Source of the DNA: Siniperca chuatsi | Taxonomy: Eukaryota > Chordata > Actinopteri > Centrarchiformes > Sinipercidae | Direction of reading: 5' to 3' | Assembly (NCBI RefSeq): GCF_020085105.1 | Contig: NC_058043.1 | Span: 17,955,667-18,019,666 of the forward strand | DNA length: 64,000 nucleotides | In this document: positions 38,809 through 57,011 of the stretch, one piece after another | Numbering within the stretch: the stretch's first letter is position 1 | Layout: each line of letters starts with the position of its first letter | Notes under the pieces: model-generated | The model's input: only the letters and a program-made list of their open reading frames with translations | The model's database searches: none | What the model was told of the DNA's origin: nothing | Translations under genes and position numbers: made by a program

Positions 38809-41256
38809 CTTCACTCAAGTCACTCGGTCACTTGGAAGGACTGGAAGATACAGCCTGATAGATTAAGAAGACATGGGCCTGTAGAAGACCACATCAGGGT
38901 CCCCCTCGCTTCGTCTTGTGGCTGTAATAAAAGGGAGGGAAAAGGAAATGATTTAGGCGCTGTTGAACAGCCAGTGCCGGTGTCCTACAGTAGCAATGTC
39001 AGGTGGTTTATCCACTCATCAGAGAACCAAATAGATATTTTAATCAGCTTTAACAGGCACAGCCGCTTTTCTTGCTGACAAGGGTGGCGGGTGGCGGGGG
39101 GGAGGAAGCCAATGATAAACTGGACTCCACTTGTGAGAGCTGTCCGGTGCTGAAACGCCCGTCGGTCACGCTACAGACCGGCGTCTGTCGCTGTCCACGG
39201 ACTCTAGTGCTGAAACGTCGCAGCTCGGGTAGGACAGCGATCAATCCCGTATTCAAAGGCAATGTAGTTGTGAAAGACAAACGTGAATGCGTTGCTGAAC
39301 TGTTCTTTAGAGGGATGTTAAGCTGGACTAATACTGACACCGATTATCAACTTTGCTTAAGAGCCCATAACACATTATATCATCCCCTAAGACCAGGCTG
39401 CCCTTACAAGTCAATTGTAGTTATGTTTGCTCACGTATAGTTTCAAAAGCACAATTATACCAATATATAAAGTTAATTTTAGCTGAGGCAAACATGCCAT
39501 AATTACTTAATTCTTTTTTGAAATATATAATATACCTTCATGAGCTGGCAGTCGAACTAGTAAATATTGTAATGATGGCCAGCTATGCCAAATAGAGGCA
39601 GGATATACTATATCAAAGTGGTTATAAAACCCTATCGCCTATGAAAATGAAACCTGAAGACAAAATAGATTCAAATACAATAAAGAAATATGATACATAC
39701 GTGTCTTCCTTATATACCGATTCATCTCATGGACGGACATCAGCGACATTTCAAGAGTAAACGCGTTAAAACATATATCCATCCAGGTCTCCGGCGCTCT
39801 GCTGTGTGCTGATGGAGGCATCATGAGCTACGTAGTGACATGTCAAAAAATATAGTTGTTTTACACAGACATCCCCATGTCCAGTCTGCCCTGTCCACCC
39901 CTCCCGGGGCGAATCAACAAGTAGACTCTTGAGAGTAGCCAGGAATACTCTCGGTACCTCTCTCCTCTACCTGCTCACAGTGTGAGTGCCTGCTGGCCGG
40001 CCGGCGCCTGTGACTGTGAACGGGAGCGGGAGCAGGGGCAGGGGCTGATTTCACTCAGGCTCCTCCAGCGACTGCAGCCCATGTGAGTTTAACCCTCACA
40101 GAGCCAGCGAGCCACAGCTCAGTGCATCTATAATGCATTTCTCGCCTTGTACAGCAGTGTAATAGGCCAGCAAACAATGTTATAGGAATTCACATCCTTT
40201 GCCACAACTGGATCAAAATCATTTTAAGAAGGTACTATAGGCCCATAACTTTTACAACAAAACTGTAATTCTACCAGGATTATTATACATCAAATTTAAA
40301 GTAAGGCCACTGAACACACCACATATCCCTATAGGGCTAGGTGATAAAAAAGCACCACACTCAGACATACTGTAAGGCATCCTAGGAATATTATAGTGAT
40401 CTTAGTTTTCCCTGGATGGTAGTCTGTGAATGTGTACTCAACTGGAAAATGGTGAAAAAATACAATATCTGATATAAGTACAACAGTACAATTCAGTCTT
40501 TGCAGAGACAACCCATCTGTCAGGTTCAGTGGAAAAGTTACTCATTAATCCACACAAAAGGACTCAACACTCAGGACATCCAAATTTATTGGGGCTTAAG
40601 TGGGCTGATTTTGTCCATGATTGCGTCCTAACTTTGTATTTAATCAAAACATCATGGCTTCAACATGACGTGGACTGTCAGAAATGCTAAAATGTGAGTA
40701 GAAATAAGAGCATGTTCTTTGTTGTTCCCTCACAAAGCTGCACTGTACCTTACAATCTGTGGTCTACGGTGGATCTGCACCTGCTAGCAAGTGATCAGTT
40801 GCTTTCCAAATAACATATAAATCTAAACTTTCCACTCAGCTTCACTCTGCAAACAGCGGGCATGTGTCAGTGTGACAGATGTGTGGCCGGCTCTGTTTAC
40901 AGTACAGTCTCCTCACTGCACTCGTGCTCTGTATTTAACATACAGAACCGTGCTCCTAAGCTTAACTTTATACAGCTCTTAAAAATGACACCTTGTGAAC
41001 ACTAGTCGAAGCAGCACGAACAAATGTGGCTGTAAAGGACTTGAACTAATCATTTTACCCCAAAACTCAAAGAAATTTGACAACACAAGATTATACACAA
41101 TGTATCATTTTCATTTATTGATAAATAACAAAATAATTACATGCTGTATAACATAAATATAGAATACAAAAGTACAAAGGGCATATTGACACTATAAACA
41201 ATGCGCATGTTTTGAAATGTGCATGCAAGATATGTGTTCTGCTTGTTTTTTAAGTC
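38809..41256 (-). promoter_or_regulatory. kcnb1 upstream region, with GC-rich candidate promoter near 39880-40090
   Basis: Non-coding DNA between the kcnb1 start codon and the 3' end of ptgis. The part next to the ATG (about 38815-39260) is GC-richer than the surrounding DNA and is probably 5' UTR. A second GC-rich patch at about 39880-40090 has G-rich runs such as GAGCGGGAGCAGGGGCAGGG on the plus strand and resembles a CpG-island-type promoter. The transcription start cannot be fixed without RNA data. 40100-41100 is AT-rich with nothing recognisable. Confidence 0.35.
41114..41119 (-). terminator. ptgis candidate poly(A) signal
   Basis: AATAAA on the minus strand, about 140 bases downstream of the ptgis stop and well placed to end a short 3' UTR. 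Confidence 0.5.
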
Positions 41257-48289
<7,033 letters not shown>

Positions 48290-48344
48290 CTCGTGTGTTT
48301 ACTTCCCCGCTCCGCAGTCACTGGAGTAACCTCAGCCCTCACAT

Positions 48345-48380
48345 GGCCTTTTAAGAGAAGAGATCTCCTTACGTCACTGT
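48345..48380 (-). promoter_or_regulatory. Candidate ptgis core promoter
   Basis: On the minus strand a TATA-like TTAAAAG (48354-48348) lies about 60 bases upstream of the ptgis ATG, and a CRE-like TGACGTAA (48376-48369) lies just upstream of it. The spacing would give a 5' UTR of about 30 bases. Only motif matching supports this. Confidence 0.3.
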
Positions 48381-48639
48381 GTCGCCTCAAACGCCAGTCA
48401 TAACATCTACAGGCTGCTCATTGTTACTATACAACTGCCTATACTCACTGACGTTATGCCCGTCATCGTGAGTAACCCGCGACCCAGTGACTTTGATTGA
48501 CACCAGGAAACAAAACCATATTAATTTAATTCCCATTAAAGCACGTTTTACAGGCTGTTCAGCTAACTCGTATTTATTCCTGGAAATTTATGCCAGACAA
48601 AAAATGTTGGTAGTGACCTAGAAAGAGCATACGTTTAAA

Positions 48640-48640
<1 letters not shown>

Positions 48641-48691
<51 letters not shown>

Positions 48692-48779
48692 AATATATAT
48701 ATATATTTATATTTATATATAAATATATATATATATTTATATTTATATATATATTTATATTTATATTTATATATATATT
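48641..48779. repeat. AT-rich simple repeat, (TA)n with TTTATA variants
   Basis: About 140 bases of almost pure A/T in which (TA)n runs are interspersed with ATTTATAT units. It is highly self-complementary and could form hairpins or cruciforms. It lies 350-490 bases upstream of the ptgis start codon. Confidence 0.9.
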
Positions 48780-49187
48780 ATCAGTTGGGTAAAACAATGC
48801 AACAGATTTCATTCAATTTCATTGGTGGGAAAAGTATCCGCACTTATATCTGCCTGAAATGTTCAGGCTCAAACTCCTAAAAACAATTATCATTAATCAC
48901 GTTTAAAGTACAATAGTTAAAAATAGCATCATTCTCCCATTTGTGACCTGTAGTTCATTCCTACTATCAAAACCCGAATTAACTCTACATCAAATTCAAC
49001 CGACTGTGCGTGTCTGTGTTTGTTTCCTGCTTGTTTCTTTGTTTTCATTAGTTATGGGAAGAATTGCTAAATAAATTCTTTTGGGAATACCCTTGCGGTG
49101 TGTTACAGTATTTAAAGGCTAAGGGAAGTATAATCCTGCCTGCAAATGTTCACGCACACCGCAGTCTATTGCCGTCACTCACTGAGT

Positions 49188-49218
<31 letters not shown>

Positions 49219-49545
49219 TTATCAGCTGATATTTGCTTCATATGCCCCCCACCTGTTGTGTGCTCAGGTCAGCACGTTCAACATGGAAGAAATTAAGGAG
49301 GCGCTGGCTCAGGTTAGACATCAGAGAGAGGAGGGGAAAGCACACACTCCTACTCTGCGGCTTTCCCCTACTTTCTTTTCCAGCATATTCCTCGAAATGT
49401 ATGAAAACATTTTTGAAGTACAGCATCCTCTTCTACTCAGGTGTCTCTTTGTTGTAAATTTGTCCGACACACAACTCGTCTTAAAATTGGGCAACTGTAA
49501 TGTTTAGTGATGAACAATTACATCAACTGACATTTTGTTTAAATC

Positions 49546-49551
49546 TTTATT
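49546..49551 (-). terminator. thumpd3 candidate poly(A) signal
   Basis: AATAAA on the minus strand, about 355 bases downstream of the thumpd3 stop (49904). Confidence 0.5.
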
Positions 49552-49903
49552 AATTAGAACAAATGGCAATGTGCAGTTCCTGCAAAGTGGACACAGCAGG
49601 TCTGAGGTGTGCAATGAAACAACCTTCAGCAGGTTTCTGAACAGCAATATGATAAATGAACTGTCAGAGCGTGAGAACCACTAAACTGCTGCTGAACATG
49701 GAAGTAGCTTTTCTCTTTCCAGTTAAGCCATTTATCACATTAAACCAAATAAGAAATACAAAAATTATACACTAAAACTGCTTGGCACCTTAACCAGAGG
49801 ACCTGAATTAAGGAAAAACAAGTTAAATCGATATAATATAAATAATGTTAATAATCCTACATTGCCTCAAATATAAATTCAGAACCTAAACCCAGGATGT
49901 GAA

Positions 49904-50095
49904 TTAAGAGAGCTCCTCGTCATCCTTCTCATCCCCTTGGTAATTAACCTTTCCTCGTGATTCATAGACGTCCTCTGGAGTTTGGCCAAACACGGCCCCG
50001 GTCCGCTTGAGGAGGTAGACTCCAGCATGTAAACCCCCGACATTGACCCAAACAGTGTGCAGCTTCCTCCAAAGTCCTCCCATCCTCGAGATAGC
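49904..50095 (-). CDS. thumpd3: thumpd3 exon 9 (C-terminus)
   Basis: AISRMGGLWRKLHTVWVNVG then GLHAGVYLLKRTGAVFG, matching human WRKVDTVWVNVGGLRAAVYLL, and a fish-type acidic tail ending DEKDDEELS with a TAA stop at 49904-49906. Acceptor CGTCTCCAG|GCT. Confidence 0.95.
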   Translation of the reverse strand, partial: AISRMGGLWRKLHTVWVNVGGLHAGVYLLKRTGAVFGQTPEDVYESRGKVNYQGDEKDDEELS

Positions 50096-51474
50096 CTGGA
50101 GACGAAATAAATCTTGTCAGGACAAACTAACAAATGAGACATTTGTTTTGTGTAAAACAAGATCTCTGCTTAGACAAATACAGCTGGTAATAGTCTTTTT
50201 CCATGATGCAGCGACTGAGCTGAGTTAAACCTGTATCACTCAAACTGTGGAGGGATTATTTTCAGGATAAATTGATTCTGCACACAAGCTTTTAAGCAGG
50301 AGGACCACATTAGGTTGTTGATAAAGAACTGCATAAACATAAAAAAAAAAACCCCACTGGTATTTACAAATGATCCCACCTGATGGACTGCAGTAGGGGG
50401 AAATCACACCAACAACACTGGCTTTTTCCATTTCACAACAGAACATAACTTTACCATATAATACTAATGATTTAATGAGTTTGAACTAATTTGGGAAAGC
50501 CCATGTACAACAAAGGTCAATAGTAAATCACGTCATTGACCCACGATCCTGTTCTGATGTCTCATAGCACCACCAGTTATGAAGTTTTCTTGTTCACAAG
50601 TCAATTTGACTGCAAAGCATGGGGGGGATTTTAAGAAATTATACATTTGAAACTAATTCATTTCTTGTTTTGTTACAACACATACATCAGTCTCCATGGG
50701 ATCACAACAAAAAGGTTCAACATTGATAAGTGACTTCACCACAGAAGGCACTGATATTAACATACTGTCAAATCTCATCAAAACTAATACTATAGCGTTT
50801 TTTTAAATATTGTAGTTCATTTTAAAAACTATCAAACCTGAATGAACTCTACATCAAATTCACCGCAGAACCTACTGTGTCTATTTTTTCATTAGTTATG
50901 GGAAGAATTGCTAAATAAATTCTACTGTATTTTCCCTGTGCTGTTTGACTGTTTTACTCAGCACTTTGTAACATGTTTTCAAAAGTGTAGTTATTATTTT
51001 TAAGTGTAGATCACACACCTCATTGACTTCATACACATTTTTAGCTAAGCTAGCAGTGTGGCTCTAGGGATGGTAATGTCGGTCTGTCTGTCCACCACAT
51101 TGGTCCAGACTGAAATATCCAAACTACTGTATTAGATGGATTGCCACCTTCATAGTCCCCAGTGCATGAATCCTAATGACTTTGGTGATCCTCTGAATCA
51201 GCTCAAAATGATGTCAAGTGTCAACCTTCAATGGCGCAAGTACATGTAGCCATTACAAGTACAACAGCATCATTGTTTTTCACACTCACTCCCTGGCTTG
51301 GCACATCCTAATGTGAAATCACACCACATTACACAATATGGTCAGTGTGTTGCACTTTGGAGTTTAGTGTATTCTCAGGTTCCATTGAAGGAACGACAGC
51401 CTCAGACTACCATTTATTTCTACTGTGCTCATAGCAAATGATGTTACACATTTTGGCTACCACTATTTCATCCC

Positions 51475-51533
<59 letters not shown>

Positions 51534-54500
51534 TATCCTTTGGGCATGACTGAAGTCAGCCACTTGATGAGGCTTACAACATGGCCACTGCTGGCTAGGA
51601 ACTTCAAAACAGAAACAACTTGATGTAAATGCATTATATTTAGAATTACTTCCATGACAACAGGTTGTATACACAGTGCACTACTTAGTTTAATCTTGAC
51701 ACGCCTCCATCTCAAGCTCACTGAGATGTGGAGAACCATTGATTATAAAAGGGTGGAGATACAAACCAATACAATTGTCCTTGGGTGGAACACGGTACTT
51801 ACACTGTGTATTGTCATACTGTATGAGAAACAAGCAACAACATCACGCCAATGGCGGCATATCAGAGAGAGTGCAGGTTGCACGTGCACCCGGGCCCCCA
51901 TCAGCAGTTAATGATAATGACAACAATGATTTGCTGAACAGGTGCATCTACCTGTTCCCGCTGCAGCATAAATGACTAAAACGTTTCTACCACAATACCT
52001 ATTATTATTACCTTGTTTACCGATACAAAGTTTGCATCTATCTTTACTTTATTCATCACTGATTAAAAGCAGCACCTATCGGGCATGTTACATGACATAA
52101 ATGGAAAACAGTTGCATGTTGCCAAAACTGTCTGAGAAATCATGTTTGTCCCAAATGAAGATGAATTATGATGAAATGATGAACAAAGAAGGGCTCAAAA
52201 AAGGCAACAAGTTTCCAAACTCAATAACTCTTTTTTTTTTCTGCATCATTGTCAGCAAGGCAAAACAATGCAGCTAGTGACATCATTAAGTGTGTTGCCT
52301 CTGTGTTTGTTGATGCACCCACTTACACGTCTGTGTGTTGTATAACATAGCTTTAAAGGATCTATCACTGGTCATTGTCCCATTTGTTTATTTATGTGAG
52401 TTAGGTGCTGCTTTATGAATAATAATGCCACTGAGGAAGGCAGCTGTTGTATCCCTAATAGGCAGTCTGTTGCGGGCATATGCTGCCAACAAGTGTACAT
52501 CCAGATTAACATTTGGATTAAATGTGGGATTCTAATCCGATACATGTCTTTTTATCAAATTCAGCAAATATCTTCTCAGTCTGCTAGCTGTCCGTTCAGT
52601 GTGTGCGCTGAAAAAAACCCTCAGGTGTTTGTACACAGCCCTGGCTCTGTAAATGGGAAATAAATCAAGTGACTCGAACAGAGACTATTCAACACTATTC
52701 AACACTATTCCAGCCATGATTTGTGTGTCAGGTAACGTTAAATTACTTGCCCACAGATATTCAGCTTACTGTCTAGTTTGCCAAGATATGCTGTTGTTGT
52801 GATGTTAGCTATAGTAGCAGGAGAGTTGTGAGTATCGCTGTCTGGAGCTGGTTTGCTGGCTCTGGGAAACCGTCTCGTCCTCTCTGGCTGTTAGCTTCAC
52901 AGTAACTGTAGGTACAGTTTACTAACCCACAACCTACCTAACGTTAGTTACATTACTTGCTGTGTCGTTGTTCGCTCTATATCATGGTATTGGATTTCTC
53001 CAGCATCGCTGAATCATCATCAGGAAATTGGTGGGAGGACAGGACTTGAAAGTTCTGTTGTAATGGTAACTTATTTTCCTTAAAATATCTGTAATGTTTT
53101 AACTGAAATTCCTGTTATCTGCATGAGCATTAGGATTACCTTGGAAAAGCATTTCTTGTCCTGTGTCAACAAGACAGCCTTTCCTGAGCCTGGTCTGCAA
53201 ACACGGGCCATTTCTCTCAGACAGGAGGGGTAAAGGTCCCAGTTCTTCTTCTTAGAGCCCATCCTTCAAGAAAACAAAGGACAGATTTTACATCATGGTT
53301 GATGAATGTGTGGAATGAAAGTGCTCAAAGATAAATCCACTGTTTCTGTTTCAGTATTCAAAACATCGACTTATGCAGTATAATTTCTACATACTACTTA
53401 ATCAACCATGTACCTCTTCCCAAAGGGCATGTCAGTGATGATTATGTCAACGGAGCTGGTCCTTATGGGCAAATTGCACAGATCCCAACGCACTGTGTCA
53501 ATGGGCAATCCAGATGCACTGTTTGAAAGGACCCAAAAAGGATTTAAAATCATTATGATCGTCAGCTACACAAAATTGTACATTAAAAGTACCTTCTTAT
53601 GAGATGTCCAGCTGTCCACCCTCTCACCTGCCCTTGACCGCCCTCCGTTTCTGGATGTGACATATATTATTGACTGTGCGGTTAACTGCCATTTCATAGT
53701 TGTCACCAGCAATGTAGAATGAACTGTTAAATTCAATGGCCCCCTTTAGAAGAAAAATATTACACAATTAGTAGTCTGTGGTTTTATCATTACTGAAAGC
53801 CAGGCAAATCACATTTGATGATGTTGAGCAATATTCAGGTTTGTGTGTTCAATCTAGCAATCAGGACATGGCTTCAGAATGGTTGTGCAAGGATGGAAAT
53901 GCATCACAGATCAGTTACAGGCTGGAAAAAAACTGCATGTTGACACAGGAAACGTTTTTACTTTCTGATAGTGTTAAGCGGCCAGATGTTGAAGCAAAGC
54001 CAAGCTAAGCAGGCCTGAGGATGAGTGATAAGCAGTAGGCGATTTGTTAATTTTTAACAGGGAGGATGGCCCAATGCCCCCCCCCAAAAAAATGTATTCA
54101 AAGGCACTTTTGGTTCAAGCTCTGTTAATTTTTGACCCGGCCTCTGTCATGCAGCTGCCGCACTTTATCTTTCTTTAAATGATAAATTGTTGAGAATTGA
54201 GTGTTTTTATCTTAACCGGTGCCGCTTTTCTAGCCTTTACGGCACTGGTTTAGCGGTCTGTGAGTCGAGTCAGTGAGTGAGTTACACACACAGGGAGAGT
54301 AGAGATGAGACGAGTTGGAGAAATAATTTCACATGGCGTGCTCTAAAAAGAGAAAAGTAGACAGCGGAAACAGAGCTTTTAATCAATAATGGACAGACTA
54401 ACATGTTCCATATTCTCACAGGAAGTTCAAAACCGGTATGTGTCATATGTTCCCGAGATCATGGCGATTATTAAAAGTGGTATTGTCGCCACTACAAGGC

Positions 54501-56968
54501 AAAGCAAAGAGGATCTTTTGAGAAGGTTAACAAGGGGGATGGATTTTGGTCATTTTGCTAACAAGGGGGATGACATCCCCTCTCAAATCGCCTACTGGTG
54601 ATAAGTAAGCATCCTTTTTTTTTTTTTGGAAAAAACAAACAAAACATAAATAAGCTAAGGTCACTGTAAACTCACTGCAATGAAAACGTACATGTTTATT
54701 AGTACTTTATTAGTACTGTGTTTATTCTTTGCACCTAATGATTTTTTCTTCTAAGCCAAACTTGCAAACATATTGTAAGAATATTGTAGTCAGATGTTAT
54801 GTCTCACCTCCAAAGGTATTGCTCCTGTCCCACACATTGGATCAAGTATTATATCAGATGCCTGAGGTTTACACAGCCTGTCAACAGACAATAGAGTACG
54901 AACATAACACCAATACAACATGATAGGTTTTATTATCATATGAACTAATTTTATAATGTCAATATATAGCATCCACGAATCCTGCTGTTCTTCTCCTCAG
55001 ATGCCCCTAACGCGTTCCTGACCCTGACTGTTTTCCTCAAATGTGCTGAGATTGACATCATCCCAGCACCCAAGAAAAATGCAAAAGCATTCCTGTAAGA
55101 CTGCTGCTCAAACTCATTAGACCGCTTCCACTTAACACTTCCCCTGCAAATATACATAGCACATACAGTACATTTCTACTATCCAGTAATGCTGTCTTAA
55201 AACTATAACATTTAAGGACTGATTTTACTTGATTTGATTGTTTTTTTTATCTTTTCTACTAACTGACTTTTATTGGAAAGTGAGTAAGAAATGGTCATTA
55301 ACAGCATTGCAAATCTACCGCAGCAGCAAAAACAGTTTTGACCTACCAGAACACTGAACATGACTCTCATAAACACGTAGTTCAATTACTGAACAATTCT
55401 GCCCGACAGCATTTTATGTTACACCCAACTGCACTATTAACTGCACCCGTCACTTCAAACGTAACTGTGTGCCAGTGACTTAATTAAGAACCAATTTAAA
55501 CTGCAACTAGTACAAATTCTAAATGTGAAATACTTGAATTTGATCCAAATAATATTCATAGTGCTACTGTTAGCACTGCATTTCATTGTTATATGTAATA
55601 ATTCGTATTTCTTTGCGTAACTCTCATTGTACTTATTTGGAATGTGGTAAAAACATTTTTTGTTTCACTAAGTACCTGTGTAATTGCCAAATAAGTGCAA
55701 AGAAACTGAAATTTGAAACATATAATCATAAAAGTTTATTTTGGATAATATACTCAATGAACCTAAAAAATAATTTATTTTTGGAAATTCTAACTGCAGC
55801 ATGACTTGATAACAACACTGAGATGACGTTTTCAACTCGGCACCGATAGTACTGTACTTGGGTACAGTGTGTCTAAATGGACTAAAGTAATGCCTGTTAA
55901 GTATCCGGGCTATTTGCCTCTGTTGTACAAACCACAAACCATAGTCTCCCCTGAAATTACAGAGGGCTTTGAAATTGGTTAATGATCTCTGCCCTCTACT
56001 GTCTCCAATTCAACATCAGCACTATTTCTACCTGTGATGTGGACTTAAATGCACCACAAGCACCAAAACAAACAAACATCCAAATATTAGCTGAACCAGA
56101 ACAAGTAACAAAACAGAATTTAATCAATGAGCAAACCTTGTCTTCAGTAGTCAAAATACCTATAATTTTCAACATCTACTAAATAGAAAAATACCGAGAG
56201 AATTCTTGATATGGTGCACAGATCATCACCTCTGAGTGAGAGGTTTACAAAATAATGTAGATAAACTGTTTTCGGTTCTTTTTTAAAACAGAAACATCAA
56301 AAACTGCATTTTAACTTGTCACTTACACATTTATGTGCTTATCTTCATGGAAAATGATACTTAGCAGAGCTGTTATTTCTTTATTTTGTTACGCCTTAAA
56401 ATAAACACTAAGGTGTGACTTCGAGTTGACCAAGAGTTGTTCTTGACTAGCTAGATGTATTGGATATGCCTGCATTCAGTCAGGGCAGGCATGCCTACCT
56501 CACTGTCAACTTAGTTATGTTTACTTTTAGATGGAAGAATTGTTGTTTAGCCCCACCAACGTCTTTTGGAAATCCTTTGCAAAGGATAGGTTTAAACATA
56601 TTAATCCTTTCATTCTCTCAACTTATGTCTTACAGTTCAGGTTCCTGCTGATGAGAATTTAGTGTGTGTCTATTGCACCTTTTTCTTCTAGTGTGAGTAT
56701 ATAAATTAATTCTTCTGTTGTAAGGTGAGAATATTTGATTGTAGCATGGCAGTATTTTTGTCACCAACTCTTCCCACTTCTTAACCTTGGTAACTGTCCA
56801 AGGCAACTGTCACTGAGACACACTGTGTCATTATGACAGCAGTTCAAAAGTTAACTTTCCAAACCAAAATTATTCAGCCAATTAGACATTTGGAATGAAA
56901 TCTTATATAAATAATATGAATATTAACAAAACACTAAACGTTTAAACACATTCAGGAGCTCAACTAGA

Positions 56969-57011
<43 letters not shown>

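Larger units (their letters stand above)
48290..49903. other. Spacer between ptgis and thumpd3
   Basis: About 1.6 kb. It holds the ptgis promoter candidate, a long AT-rich simple repeat (48641-48779), a CA tract near 49193-49219 and, next to thumpd3, that gene's probable 3' UTR. No further gene is seen; the longest open frame (49064-49507) has no recognisable domain and runs through the CA tract. Confidence 0.6.

Noticed and set aside
38407..39078. 223-codon open frame on the plus strand
   Set aside because: It lies antisense to kcnb1 exon 1 and its GC-rich upstream DNA. The openness is explained by the codon composition of the real exon, and no domain is visible.
49064..49507. 147-codon open frame between ptgis and thumpd3
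   Set aside because: It crosses a CA repeat and has no domain. It falls in spacer DNA and the thumpd3 downstream region.
51407..51739. Valine/cysteine-repeat open frame
   Set aside because: An artefact of the (CA)27 microsatellite.
56969..57010. Possible CRISPR-like array
   Set aside because: A plain tetranucleotide microsatellite with no spacers, in a vertebrate genome.
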